64,000 bases of DNA from Dyella_A sp049445995 (GTDB lineage: Bacteria; Pseudomonadota; Gammaproteobacteria; Xanthomonadales; Rhodanobacteraceae): positions 100,606-164,605 of the forward strand of contig NZ_JBMSDZ010000008.1 in the NCBI RefSeq assembly GCF_049445995.1, written 5' to 3'. Under the pieces are notes generated by a model. That model made no database searches. It saw only the letters and a list, made by a program, of their open reading frames with translations, and was not told the DNA's origin. A program made the position numbers and the translations under genes. Within the stretch, counting starts at the first letter, position 1, and each line of letters starts with the position of its first letter. Below are positions 53,564-62,690 of this stretch, piece after piece.

Positions 53564-55387
53564 ATGACCGTTGTGGACGATGCCACCCTGATCGCCCTGC
53601 TTCAGCAGGAGCGCTGGAGCGAACTGGAGCAGGTGGCGCATCGTCGCGTCGAGATCGAGCCCGGATCGGTGCTTGCGTTGTTTGCGCTTGCCACTGCACG
53701 GCGTGAGTGTGGTCGGCTGGATGCCGCCGTTGAGGCTTATGCGCGTCTGGCGGCACTGGAGCCGTGGGACCCGGCGCACCTGCAGAATCTTGCTGCCGTG
53801 GAACGCCAGCTGGGGCGACGTGGTGATGCCGAAACCCATTATGCCGCCGCGCTCGCGCTCTTGCCTGGCGATCCTCAGTTGCTGCTGGATGCCGGATTGC
53901 TGGCGCTGGATGACGCCCGCGTGTTTGATGCCCGGGAGCGGTTCGATGCGGCGGTACGGGCGGCGCCGGGGTGGGCAGTGCCGCTGGTGTTCCTTGCCCG
54001 TTGCCAAGCGGAATTGTGCGAGGACGACCAGGTCCGGAGCTGCCTGGATCGGCTGCCGCTGGAGCAGTTGCCGGCCGATCTCGGTGTGGAGGTGGGCACT
54101 CTTGCGGCGCAGATCGGGGATACCGAACTGGCCCGTCGGCAGTGGGAGCGGGCCCGACGCGACCCGGCCTCGCACGACCGCGCCACCGCCTTGCTGGCAG
54201 GCCTGCATGAGCGGCTGAATCAGGTCGATTCGGCCCGTGCCTTGCTCGCGAGCTTGCCGGTGCCTTCCGCCGTGGGCGACGCGGTGATCAGGCAGGAGAT
54301 TCTCCAGGCGACGGCGGCGGTGGCAGCACGTGATCGTCGGGTCGATGCGGCGGTGGAGAGCTACGCGGCCCTGCTGGCCTCGTCACCCGGGGAAGCCACC
54401 CGGGCACGCATTGGATTTGATCTGGGGCGCCTGCTGGTCGACCAGCACGGACGGGAGTCAGAAGCGCTGGCCACCCTGGGCGCCGCGCACGCATGCCAGG
54501 TGTCCATGCTCAAGCGAGCGATGCCCGCATTCGTGGAGGCGCCACCGGAACCGCTCACGATGGCACTCGCCGATCTTCCCGAAGGCTGGATGCCGCTTTT
54601 GCAGGGAGCTCCGGCGGCCGACGCATCGCCGGTATTCGTGGTCGGGTTTCCGCGATCCGGCACCACGCTGCTGGAGCAGATGCTGGACGCCCACCCTGCG
54701 CTTGCCTCGATGGATGAGCGGACCTTCATCCAGGACGCCATCGACGACATGCAGCGCGATCACGGGCTGATCTATCCGGATGGGCTGGCCGGACTCGATA
54801 CCCGAGATCTTGATCGCCTGCGCGCGCGCTATTTCGAGCGGGTGGCCACGCAGGTGGCGTTGACCCCGGGTGTGCGGCTGGTCGACAAGAACCCGCTCAA
54901 TATCCTGCGGCTGCCGATGATGGCCGCGCTGTTTCCCAATGCGCGCTACATCCTCGCCCTGCGACACCCCTGCGACGTGCTGCTGAGCTGCTACATGCAG
55001 AACTTCCGCTCGCCGGTGTTCCAGTATCTCTGCCGCGACCTGCCCAGCATCGCCACGGCCTATGCCAACGCGATGCAGGGCTGGATGCATACCACCGACA
55101 TGCTCTCGCCCGCGTGCCTGACCGTGCGATACGAGGACTTGCTGGACGACCTCGAAGGCACCGCGACGAAGCTGGCCAGGTTCCTGGATCTGCCCGACGC
55201 GCATCCCATGCTGCGCTACCAGCACCACGCGCAGGCGAAGGGTTACATCAGCACACCGAGCTATGCGCAGGTGGTGCAGCCGCTCAACCGGAAGGCCGCG
55301 TACCGCTGGAAGCGCTTCGCCGCTGCATTCGAAGAGGCGATGCCGACGCTGCAACCGTGGCTGCAGCGTTGGGGTTATGAGTCCTGA
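53564..55387 (+). CDS. TPR-repeat sulfotransferase
   Basis: A 607-aa protein with tetratricopeptide repeats in its first 300 residues and a sulfotransferase domain in the C-terminal half. PAPS-binding is suggested by VFVVGFPRSGTTLLEQML (the 5'-phosphosulfate loop) and RYILALRHPCDVLLSCYMQNF (the 3'-phosphate site). Such proteins are often found beside TonB receptors in this order and are thought to modify an envelope or secreted target; the substrate is unknown. AAGG precedes ATG 53564 and the strong terminator lies 24 bases upstream, so it may need its own promoter or read-through. Confidence 0.85.
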   Translation: MTVVDDATLIALLQQERWSELEQVAHRRVEIEPGSVLALFALATARRECGRLDAAVEAYARLAALEPWDPAHLQNLAAVERQLGRRGDAETHYAAALALLPGDPQLLLDAGLLALDDARVFDARERFDAAVRAAPGWAVPLVFLARCQAELCEDDQVRSCLDRLPLEQLPADLGVEVGTLAAQIGDTELARRQWERARRDPASHDRATALLAGLHERLNQVDSARALLASLPVPSAVGDAVIRQEILQATAAVAARDRRVDAAVESYAALLASSPGEATRARIGFDLGRLLVDQHGRESEALATLGAAHACQVSMLKRAMPAFVEAPPEPLTMALADLPEGWMPLLQGAPAADASPVFVVGFPRSGTTLLEQMLDAHPALASMDERTFIQDAIDDMQRDHGLIYPDGLAGLDTRDLDRLRARYFERVATQVALTPGVRLVDKNPLNILRLPMMAALFPNARYILALRHPCDVLLSCYMQNFRSPVFQYLCRDLPSIATAYANAMQGWMHTTDMLSPACLTVRYEDLLDDLEGTATKLARFLDLPDAHPMLRYQHHAQAKGYISTPSYAQVVQPLNRKAAYRWKRFAAAFEEAMPTLQPWLQRWGYES

Positions 55388-55402
55388 GGCAAGCGCGATG
55401 GC

Positions 55403-56326
55403 TCAGTAACGCGGCACGCCCGGATCGATCTCGGCGGCCCAGGCGTCCATGCCGCCCTCGACGTTGAACACCTGGCTGAAACCGTGCGCGGCGAAGCGCT
55501 CGGCCACGCCGCGGCTGGATACGCCGTGGTGGCAGATGAAGGCGATCGGGGTGTCCTTGGGCAGCGCGGCGAGGGCGTCGTAGCCTTCGTCCTCCAGCAC
55601 GCGGGCCTGCGCCAGCGGCGCGGCCTGGGCGCGGCCGCTGGCCGGGCGCACGTCGATCAGGGTGAGGTCGCCGGCGGCCAGGCGCTGCTGCAGTTCCTGC
55701 ACGCTCAGCGATTTGATCTCCTGCGCGCCGGGGAACTTCAGGCTGAGGCCCTCGCCCTGCACGGTGGAGACCCAGTCGATCACGATGCCCCTGGCGCGCT
55801 GGGCGCTGGCCGGATCGAAGTGGATTTCCAGCCCGTTGGACACCGCCACGATGTCGTGGTCGCCCGCCGGTGCCAATTGGAAGCCGGCGCTGTGGTCCGG
55901 ACCGATCTCCAGGTGGATCGCCATGCCCTGCGCGTTGGCGGTGCCCTGGCGGATCATCTCGGCCGCCTTGTCGGTGATGGTGATCGCGGGCGGCGTGCGG
56001 TCGGGCGCGGCGGCGCCGAACAGCGCGTGCAGCTCGCCGCTGGTGTACATCTGGCGAATGATGTCCGAGCCGCCGACCAGCTCGCCGTCCACGTACAGCT
56101 GCGGGATGGTGGGCCACTCGCCGTAGATCTTGATGCCCTCGCGGATCTCGGGGTCTTCCAGCACGTTGACCGTGTGGTAGTCCGGCAGCAGTTCGTTCAA
56201 GGTATTGGTGGCGGCGGCCGAGAAGCCGCACATCGGCTGCTGGCGGTTACCCTTCATGAACAGCACCACGCGGTGTGCACTGAGCAGGGACTGGATGCGT
56301 TCGCGGGTGGCGGGATCGAGGGACAT
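55403..56326 (-). CDS. Grx4-type glutaredoxin / A-type carrier-like / rhodanese fusion
   Basis: A 307-aa three-domain protein. Residues 1-105 are a monothiol glutaredoxin with the CGFS site (Cys33) and the GSH-binding WPTIPQLYVDGELVGGSDI. Residues about 115-205 resemble HesB/IscA A-type carriers but lack their Cys ligands. Residues about 215-307 are a rhodanese domain with Cys265 in FICHHGVSS. Separate proteins usually supply these functions in iron-sulfur assembly. ATG 56326 begins the family MSLDPATRERIQ. Xanthomonads commonly have such long Grx4 forms, by recollection. Confidence 0.87.
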   Translation of the reverse strand: MSLDPATRERIQSLLSAHRVVLFMKGNRQQPMCGFSAAATNTLNELLPDYHTVNVLEDPEIREGIKIYGEWPTIPQLYVDGELVGGSDIIRQMYTSGELHALFGAAAPDRTPPAITITDKAAEMIRQGTANAQGMAIHLEIGPDHSAGFQLAPAGDHDIVAVSNGLEIHFDPASAQRARGIVIDWVSTVQGEGLSLKFPGAQEIKSLSVQELQQRLAAGDLTLIDVRPASGRAQAAPLAQARVLEDEGYDALAALPKDTPIAFICHHGVSSRGVAERFAAHGFSQVFNVEGGMDAWAAEIDPGVPRY

Positions 56327-56656
56327 GCGGGGCTCCGGCAAAGAAGGCAATGATACGCCCCCTCCCATGTGCTGGCGGCCGCGGTGGAGTTCAAGCGCGC
56401 CGGGCGTCTCGTCTTGCCCCGCTCCAACCGTGCGACCCGGACAACCTGGCCAGCCGCGTCGCGGCTGAAGCCGCTCCCGCAAAAAGCCGAACCTCTCGAA
56501 CTTCCCTGTGGGCTCGCCGCGGCTGTCCCGGACCTTGAGGCGCTAGTGCCCACAAAAAGCCGACACCTCGAACTTTCGGTGGGAGGCTTTGATCCTGCCC
56601 CCGTTTCTCGGACATGCGGATAAGCGGTTTACTACCGCATCACTGAGGTGAGAGAG
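56327..56656. other. Gene-free stretch with REP-like fragments
   Basis: No gene seen. GTCGCGGCTGAAGCCGCTCC at about 56457 resembles half of a Xanthomonad/Pseudomonad REP palindrome. Two related segments, about 56481-56512 and 56552-56585, both read CAAAAAGCCGA...CTCGAACTT. It may contain the left boundary of the IS66 remnant, which I could not place. Confidence 0.4.
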
Positions 56657-56893
56657 ATGACGAAGAAGAAGGTATCAGCGCAGGCCAAGGTCGAGCGCAA
56701 GCACTACCCGCTTGTCTACCAAGAAGCAGCTACACAGCTCAAATTACAGACTCACGTGCTCACTCGTAAGCGTCCGCCCACCGCACCTTTCCCCATCGTG
56801 ACGGACCCATTGCACTACGCCCCTCACAAACCAGGAGCGAAGCGATGGGCAAGCAAGGCATGGGATCGGGGGTGTCCGCGTGGTGGCTGGTGA
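56657..56893 (+). CDS. Possible 78-aa protein at the left of the IS66 remnant
   Basis: ATG 56657 follows GAGGTGAGAGAG and the product begins MTKKKVSAQAKVERKHYPL. The position is that of the first IS66 gene (tnpA), but the sequence has no visible helix-turn-helix of TnpA and its end overlaps tnpB. It may be unrelated or a degraded reading frame. Confidence 0.3.
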   Translation: MTKKKVSAQAKVERKHYPLVYQEAATQLKLQTHVLTRKRPPTAPFPIVTDPLHYAPHKPGAKRWASKAWDRGCPRGGW

Positions 56894-57227
56894 GCGCGCC
56901 GGTGGATTTTCGTTGTGGTGCCGACCGGTTGTTGGTGCACGTGCGCGAGGTGCTGGGACGGGAGCCGCTGGACGGCTCGGCCTATGTCTTGACCAGCTTC
57001 GCTGTTGTGAAGCGCTTCGCAACCGCCGCAGCACGCGCATCAAGGTGCTGGTGGTGGATGCCCAGGGCGTGTGGTTGTCGACGCGGCGGCTGCATCAGGG
57101 ACGGTTCGTCTGGCCGTCGTCGGCTGAGACGCTGTGGTCGCTGGGTCGTGCGCAGTTCGCGTGGTTGTGCGCGGGCGTGGATTGGCAACGCTTGAGCGCG
57201 CCGATGCCCCTTGAAAAACGCGTGTGA
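56845..57227 (+). pseudogene. tnpB: IS66 tnpB, split by a short insertion
   Basis: IS66 TnpB is the small accessory protein beside the transposase. The N-terminal part (SAWWLVSAPVDFRCGADRLL...PLDGSAYV) is in one frame and the C-terminal part (NRRSTRIKVLVVDAQGVWLS...GRFVWP) in another. Between them, at 56991-57017, lies GACCAGCTTCGCTGTTGTGA plus AGCGCTT in place of one expected base, a net gain of 26 that shifts the frame. The same segment, 29 of 32 bases, occurs in repeat copy A. Confidence 0.8.
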
Positions 57228-57246
57228 GCGGTTACGCTTCGTGACC

Positions 57247-58579
57247 ATGGATCACGCAGCGCTCAACGACATTTCGGACGTCCAAACGCTGCGCGCGATG
57301 GTGATTGAACAGCTGCAGATCATCGCCCAGCGCGATCACACGATCGCGTCCAAGGACGCGAAGATCGCCAAGCTCACGCACGAGATCGCGCGGCTGCGTC
57401 GCGTGCAGTTTGCGGCCAGGTCCGAGCGCATGGACCCGGCGCAGCGCGAGCTGTTCGACGAGGCGATGGCGGCGGACATCGCCGCGCTGGAAGCGGAGCT
57501 GGCCGCGCTCAAGACGCCGCCGGCCAAGCCGCCCACCGAGCGCCGCCCCGCGCCACGCCGCCCGCTGCCGCCCGAGCTGCCGCGTATCGAGACGATTCAT
57601 GAGCCGGCCTCCTGCGAGTGCGCCCGCTGCGGTGCCGCCTTGGTGAAGATCGGTGAGCACGTCAGCGAGAAACTCGACGTCGAGCCGATGACGTTCTTCG
57701 TGCGCCGCGACGTGCATCCGCAATACGCCTGTCGCGCGTGCGAAACCATCGTCGCCGAACCGGTCGCCCCGGCGATCCTCGACCGTGGCCTCGCTGCCCC
57801 CGGCCTGCTGGCCCAGGTCGCGATCCAGAAGTACACCGACCACCTGCCGCTGTACCGGCAGGAAGCGATCTTCGCGCGCCACGGCATCGAACTGTCGCGC
57901 ACGACGCTGGCCGAATGGATCGGCGTGATCGGCCTGCGGCTGCAGCCGCTGGTCGATGCCCTGCGTACCCGCCTGCTCGACGCGCCCGTGCTGCACGCCG
58001 ACGAGACGCCGGTGGCGCAGCTTGATCCGGGGGCCGGCAAGACCAAGCGTGCCTACCTCTTTGCCTACCGCAGCGCCGATGGCCCGCCGATCATCCTCTT
58101 CGATTACTGCGCCAGCCGTGCCGGCAGGCATGCCGCGGACTTCCTCGACGACTGGTGCGGTGCGCTGATGGTCGACGACTACGGTGGCTACAAGGCGCTG
58201 TTTGCCAACGGCATCACCGAGCTCGGCTGCTGGGCGCATGCGCGACGCAAGTTCTTCGATGTGCACAAGGCCAGCGCCAGCCCGCTGGCGAAAGAAGCGC
58301 TCGAACGCATCGGTACGCTTTACGCCATCGAAGCGAAGCTGCGCGATCTCGACGACGGCGCCCGGCACCGCGAGCGACAACGCTACCTCGCGCCCAGGCT
58401 CGACGACCTCAATGTTTGCCGGCTCCGAAACCGCCGGCCAGCGCGCCGCCGCGATCATGAGCCTGCTCGCCACCGCCAAGGCCAACGGCCTCGAACCCCA
58501 CGCCTGGCTCACCGACACGCTCACCCGCCTGCCCACCACCAAAGATCGCGACATCGCATCCTTGCTGCCGCTGGCATAG
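57247..58579 (+). pseudogene. tnpC: IS66 transposase tnpC, internally deleted
   Basis: DDE transposase of the IS66 family. The intact part has the N-terminal coiled coil, a zinc-finger-like CECARCG...CRACE, YTDHLPLYRQEAIFARHGI, the first Asp in HADETPV and the second in MVDDYGGYKAL. At about 58412 the frame breaks: RLDDLN is joined to FAGSETAGQRAAAIMSLLATAKANG in another frame. About 80 residues that should lie between, including the third catalytic residue in the usual NNAAERALR segment, are missing. It cannot be active. Confidence 0.85.
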
Positions 58580-58714
58580 GCTTCTGTCACCTTCAAGGTG
58601 CGGCGGGCGGGCGCTTACGCTCACTCGCCTGCCCACCACCAAGGACCGAGGCATCGCCTCCCTGCTGCCGCTCGCATAGCTTGTAGCTGCCTTCAAGATG
58701 ACGGGCGGGCGCTT
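58519..58714. repeat. Tandem duplication of the IS66 right end
   Basis: 58519-58618 and 58619-58714 are imperfect direct repeats of about 100 bp: both run from CGCCTGCCCACCACCAA through the last tnpC codons (TTGCTGCCGCTGGCATAG / CTGCTGCCGCTCGCATAG) to GGGCGGGCGCTT. They differ at many positions, so they are likely the ends of two related elements rather than a recent slip. Confidence 0.8.
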
Positions 58715-58829
58715 GCTCACCTTTGACGGTTCGCAGCAAGACCTGCCACCACGCGCGGCGTCGAGCCGCACCGAAGGACGCCCACTCGGGCAGGCAACAC
58801 GCGCTTGGCGCAGCCGAGCGCGTGCTGCC

Positions 58830-60002
58830 TCACTCCACCCGGCAGAACACCGCCTTGAGGTAGCGCCCTTCCGGCACGTCGGTGCGGAACGGGTGATCGG
58901 CGCCGGCGCCGCGCACGTCCAGCACCTGGATCTCGCGGCCGGCGTTGAGCGCCACCCGGCGCAGCATCTCCAGGAAATCCGCCTCGCTGACCAGCCCGGT
59001 GCACGAGCAGGTGAGCAGCAGGCCGCCGGACGGGATGATGTCCAGCGCCATGCGGTTCATCGCGAAGTACTTCTTCAGCGCGTCCATCACCTTGGCGCGG
59101 TCGCGGGTGAGCTTGGCCGGGTCGAGGATCACCGCGTCGTAGCGCTCGCCGCGCGCCACCGCGGCGCGCACCCAGTCGAAGATGTCGGCCTGCTCGAACG
59201 CCACCTCCACGCCGTTGGCGGCGGCGTTGGCGCGGGCGATCTCCAGGATGCCGGCGTCCATGTCCACGCCCACCGCCTCGCGTGCGCCGGCCGCCATCGC
59301 GTGCACGGCGAAACCGCCGGCGTTGCAGCACAGGTCGAGCACGCGGCGGCCGCGGGCCAGTTGGGCGAAGCGCTGGCGGTTGTCGCGCTGGTCGGCGAAG
59401 AAGCCGGTCTTGTGGCCCAGCCCGGGCGCGGCGTGGAAGCGCAGGCCGTGCTCGTGCACTTCCACCGGCGCAGGCATCTCGCCGCTGCGGCAGTCGAACG
59501 ACTCCTGCTTCTGCACGTGGCTCTCGGCGAACCACACCATGCGCGCGCCGGGAAAGTGCGTCTGCAGCGCGGCGTGGATCGCCTCGCGGAACTTCCACAT
59601 GCCGGCGGCGAAATACTCCATCACCAGGATGTCGGCATAGCGGTCGACGATCAGGCCGGAGAGGCCATCGCCCTCGCTGTGCACCACCCGCCAGGCGTCG
59701 CTCACCGCGTCCAGTTGCAGCAGCTCGCGGCGCAGTTGCACGGCGCGGGCGATCTTCGCGGCGATCCATGCGGCGTCAATGGTCTCGGCGGCATCGGTCG
59801 ACAGCAGGCGCAGCGCGATGCGCGCGTGGCCGTTCCAGAAGCCGCGGCCGACGAAGCGCCCGCGCGCGTCGTGCACCTCCACCACGCTGCCCGGCGGCAG
59901 CCGCCCTTCCGGCTTGTAGACCTGCGCCGACCACACCCACGGGTGACCCGGCGGGCGATCGGACTTGAGGCGGATGACGGGGAGTTCGGCGGGCGTGTTC
60001 AT
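58830..60002 (-). CDS. rlmI: 23S rRNA m5C1962 methyltransferase
   Basis: A 390-aa methyltransferase with an N-terminal PUA-like RNA-binding domain (PWVWSAQVYKPEGRLPPGSVVEVHDARGRFVGRGF), an EEHD-like middle domain, and a Rossmann fold with LDLCCNAGGFAVHA for SAM. The catalytic Cys region reads LTCSCTG. VILDPAKL replaces the usual LDPP motif by DPA. Length matches E. coli RlmI (396 aa). It is the first intact gene after the IS66 remnant. Confidence 0.9.
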   Translation of the reverse strand: MNTPAELPVIRLKSDRPPGHPWVWSAQVYKPEGRLPPGSVVEVHDARGRFVGRGFWNGHARIALRLLSTDAAETIDAAWIAAKIARAVQLRRELLQLDAVSDAWRVVHSEGDGLSGLIVDRYADILVMEYFAAGMWKFREAIHAALQTHFPGARMVWFAESHVQKQESFDCRSGEMPAPVEVHEHGLRFHAAPGLGHKTGFFADQRDNRQRFAQLARGRRVLDLCCNAGGFAVHAMAAGAREAVGVDMDAGILEIARANAAANGVEVAFEQADIFDWVRAAVARGERYDAVILDPAKLTRDRAKVMDALKKYFAMNRMALDIIPSGGLLLTCSCTGLVSEADFLEMLRRVALNAGREIQVLDVRGAGADHPFRTDVPEGRYLKAVFCRVE

Positions 60003-60071
60003 CGCCGCATTCTACCGGCTGCGCGCGGTCAGCCGGCGCCGCTCGCGGTCAGCGAGCGGCATGTCACGCGC

Positions 60072-60407
60072 TCAGTCCGCCTGCATCACCGCCAGCTCGT
60101 TGCCGTGCGGATCGCGGAACTGGAAGCGGCGCCCGCCGGGAAAGGCGAAGGTGGGCCGCACGATGCTGCCGCCCGCGGCGATCACCGCGACCTGCGCCGC
60201 GTCCAGATCGTCCACCTGGATCACTGGCAGCGGCGCGGTCGGTGCTTCGCTCAGGTCGCCCTGCAGGCCGATGTCGACATCGCCGGTGGTGGTGCACGCG
60301 TAAGTCGGGCCGAACTCGGCCAGCGTCCAGCCGAACGCCTGCGTGTAGAAGGCCTTCGACGCGGCGAGGTCGGTGGCGGGCAATTCGATGTAGTTGGGGC
60401 GGGCCAT
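60072..60407 (-). CDS. VOC-superfamily (glyoxalase-like) protein
   Basis: A 111-aa protein with the start MARPNYIELPATDLAASKAFYTQAFGW and end FRDPHGNELAVMQAD, typical of the vicinal-oxygen-chelate fold used by glyoxalase I, dioxygenases and antibiotic-binding proteins. Substrate unknown. GAGGAGAGG lies upstream of ATG 60407. It is downstream of a small membrane-protein gene on the same strand. Confidence 0.85.
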   Translation of the reverse strand: MARPNYIELPATDLAASKAFYTQAFGWTLAEFGPTYACTTTGDVDIGLQGDLSEAPTAPLPVIQVDDLDAAQVAVIAAGGSIVRPTFAFPGGRRFQFRDPHGNELAVMQAD

Positions 60408-60447
60408 GAAACCTCTCCTCAGGTTTTTGGAAGATCGTGGTGGGAGA

Positions 60448-60885
60448 TCAGCGCAGCTTGAGTACCAGCCACGACAGCAGCGCCAGCAGGTTGAGGCCGA
60501 TATGCCATACCGCCGGCCCCGCCACCGCCAGCACGAAGCCGTGCGAGCCGAGGCGGTAGTCCAGCCCCAGCCGCACGCCGCCGTGCACGATGGCAAACAC
60601 GTTCACGAAACCGCCCGCGTGCAGCGCGTAGCTCAGCACCGGCGTGGCCAGCAGCGGCAGCTGCAGCAACTGCGCCACGCGCGAAAACGCCACGCCGCGC
60701 TCGCTGCCTTCCAGCAGCAGCACGCCGGCGACCAGGATGAAGCCGAACACCGCCAGCGCGATCAGCGCCATCAGCGACTCGGAGGTCGAGCCCAGCGGCA
60801 GCAGCCGGCGCACGCTCGCCACCACGCCGAGCAAGCCGCCGGCAATTTCGAGGACGCCGATCAGGCGGAACAACGTGCTGCGCAT
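60448..60885 (-). CDS. Four-helix membrane protein, function unknown
   Basis: A 145-aa protein with four strongly hydrophobic helices and few charges, starting MRSTLFRLIGVLEIAGGLLG. It is DoxX-like in size but I do not recognise a family signature. ATG 60885 was preferred to an in-frame start ten codons upstream. It lies next to the second REPIN-like repeat, 32 bases away. Confidence 0.65.
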   Translation of the reverse strand: MRSTLFRLIGVLEIAGGLLGVVASVRRLLPLGSTSESLMALIALAVFGFILVAGVLLLEGSERGVAFSRVAQLLQLPLLATPVLSYALHAGGFVNVFAIVHGGVRLGLDYRLGSHGFVLAVAGPAVWHIGLNLLALLSWLVLKLR

Positions 60886-60916
60886 GTGCGACTCCAGGCA
60901 GGAAAAGGTGTGCATT

Positions 60917-61000
60917 GTAGGAGCGCACCCTGTGCGCGAACGCCTTTCGCTTTGATGTCGATCAGGAGCAAGAGCATTCGCGCACAGGGTGCGCTCCTAC
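60917..61000. repeat. REPIN-like inverted doublet, copy 2
   Basis: GTAGGAGCGCACCCTGTGCG at the left, the complement at the right, and the spacer TTTGATGTCGATCAGGAGCA shared with copy 1 at 26602. It lies between the srkA end and the membrane-protein gene. Confidence 0.85.
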
Positions 61001-61009
61001 AGGAAGGGT

Positions 61010-61957
61010 TTATTCCAGATCGTCGGCTAGTTCGTGCAGGTCGGCGATGTGCTGCTCCCACCAGCGCGGTTCGGCGACGAACGGGAAGGCCCGCGGGAAC
61101 GCCGGATCGTGCCAGCGCTGGGCGATCCAGCCAGCGTGGTGCACCTGGCGCATCGCGCGCAGCGCCGGCACCAGCGCCAGTTCGGCCGGGTCGAAGTCGC
61201 GCATGGTGGCGTAGCCCTCGAGCAGGGCCTCCATCGCCGCCTCGTCGTTGGCCAGCATCCACAGGTCCTGCACGGCCGGACCGGTGCGGGCGTCGTCCAG
61301 GTCGACGAAGTGCGGGCCGGCGTCGGTCCACAGCACGTTGCCGGGATGGCAGTCGCCGTGCAGGCGCAGCGTGCGCACCGGGCCCACCGCGTCCAGCCGC
61401 TGCGCGATGGCGTCATCCAGCCGCGCGCTGGCGGCGCGGTAGTGGCCGGCCAGTGAACCGGGCAGCAAGCTGGAGTCGAGCACGGCCTGCACGCTCTGGC
61501 GCACCATGGTGTCGCGGTCCAGCCGCCCGCGATGGGCGAACGGCGCGCGTGCGCCCACGGTGTGGATGCGCGCGATCAACCGGCCCAGCCATTCCAGCTG
61601 GTCGCGCGATTCCAGCGAGGGCGCGCGGCCGCCGTGGCGTGGCGACAAGGCGTAGCGATAGCCGCCGTGCTGCAGCAGGCTGTGCCCGTCGAAGCGCAGC
61701 GGCGCCACCACCGGAAGCTCCGCATCCGTCAGCTCCTGCGCAAAGGCGTGCTCTTCGCGGATCGCCTCGTCGCTCCAGCGGCCCGGCCGGTAGAACTTGG
61801 CGATCACCGGCGCGGCATCCTCGATGCCCACCTGCCACACGCGGTTCTCATAGCTGTTCAGCGCCAGCAGCCGGCCGTCCGGCCACAGCCCGCAGGCCTC
61901 GATCGCATTGAGCACCAGGTCGGGGCTGAGGTCGGCGTAGGGGGCGGCCGTGTTCAA
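61010..61957 (-). CDS. srkA: Stress-response kinase SrkA
   Basis: A 315-aa aminoglycoside-phosphotransferase-fold kinase, the SrkA/RdoA/YihE family. Features are LLALNSYENRVWQV, IAKFYRPGRWSDEAI (ATP-binding Lys), LRLHGDCHPGNVLW (catalytic Asp) and VDLDDARTGPAVQDLW (metal Asp). In E. coli it protects against envelope and oxidative stress and is cotranscribed with dsbA; here the DsbA-like genes are 40 kb away. TTG 61957, with AAAGGGG upstream, gives the family length. A longer ATG reading runs into a repeat. Confidence 0.9.
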   Translation of the reverse strand: MNTAAPYADLSPDLVLNAIEACGLWPDGRLLALNSYENRVWQVGIEDAAPVIAKFYRPGRWSDEAIREEHAFAQELTDAELPVVAPLRFDGHSLLQHGGYRYALSPRHGGRAPSLESRDQLEWLGRLIARIHTVGARAPFAHRGRLDRDTMVRQSVQAVLDSSLLPGSLAGHYRAASARLDDAIAQRLDAVGPVRTLRLHGDCHPGNVLWTDAGPHFVDLDDARTGPAVQDLWMLANDEAAMEALLEGYATMRDFDPAELALVPALRAMRQVHHAGWIAQRWHDPAFPRAFPFVAEPRWWEQHIADLHELADDLE

Positions 61958-61981
61958 TACATACCCCTTTCGCGTCCGCCT

Positions 61982-62175
61982 CCTCTCCCCGCCGGGGAGA
62001 GGATTGAGGTGAGGGGCCGGGGCTTGCGACAAAGCCAGCTCCCTCTCCCCGCCGGGGTGAGGGGCCGGGGCTTGCGGGAAGGCCTCAAAGAAGTACAGAT
62101 AGAACTCGACGCCACGGCCGATCTCTTCGGCAAGCCCATCCCCTCACCCCAACCCTCTCCCCGAGGGGGAGAGGG
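61982..62175. repeat. Cluster of CTCTCCCC-type palindromes
   Basis: Three inverted repeats built on CCTCTCCCC: 61982-62002 (perfect, loop GCC), about 62041-62062 (imperfect) and 62153-62175 (perfect, loop GAG). The segment GTGAGGGGCCGGGGCTTGCG occurs twice. It is a composite of common dispersed repeats between srkA and the thioesterase gene. Confidence 0.75.
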
Positions 62176-62189
62176 AGTCAGCAGCAGGC

Positions 62190-62627
62190 TCACTTACCGA
62201 TCATCCGTGCCGGCACCACCGCCATGGTCAGGCGCGAGATGCACACCAGCGAGCCTTCCTGGTTCTCGATGCGGATCTCCCACACCTGCGTGGTGCGCCC
62301 GACGTGCAGCGGCCGCGCGGTGCCGGTGACGGTGCCGCTGCGCACGCCGCGGATGTGGTTGGCGTTGATGTCCAGGCCCACGGTGAGTTCCTGCGCCGGG
62401 TCCAGCGTGAGCATGGCGGCGGTGGAGCCGAGCGTCTCGGCCAGCGCCACCGAGGCGCCGCCGTGCAGCAGGCCGAACGGCTGGTGCGTGCGGTGGTCCA
62501 CCGGCATGGTGCCGCGCAGCCAGTCATCGCCGATCTCGGTGATCGCGATGCCCAGTGTCTCCATCATCGTGTTGTTGCACCAGCCGTTGACGCGGGCCAG
62601 GTCGGTGTCCTGCTTCCAGATGCGCAT
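62190..62627 (-). CDS. Hotdog-fold acyl-CoA thioesterase (PaaI/YdiI type)
   Basis: A 145-aa thioesterase. QPFGLLHGGASVALAETLGS carries the HGG turn and the catalytic Glu; the C-terminus TVTGTARPLHVGRTTQVWEIRIEN is typical of the family. Relatives include MenI and EntH. The substrate is not predictable. No men or ent genes are nearby. ATG 62627 is divergent from the reductase gene. Confidence 0.9.
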   Translation of the reverse strand: MRIWKQDTDLARVNGWCNNTMMETLGIAITEIGDDWLRGTMPVDHRTHQPFGLLHGGASVALAETLGSTAAMLTLDPAQELTVGLDINANHIRGVRSGTVTGTARPLHVGRTTQVWEIRIENQEGSLVCISRLTMAVVPARMIGK

Positions 62628-62690
62628 GCTTGATACTCGTGAGGCGAAGCCGCATTGTCGATCCACTCCCGCCGCGGCGACAATCGCATC

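Larger units (their letters stand above)
56845..58618 (+). mobile_element. IS66-family element, decayed
   Basis: Contains broken tnpB and tnpC in the normal order. The right terminal repeat reads GTAAGCGCCCGCCCGC on the minus strand and ends at 58618. A matching left end was not found, so the left boundary is uncertain and the element is probably truncated as well. A second right end follows in tandem. Confidence 0.75.
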
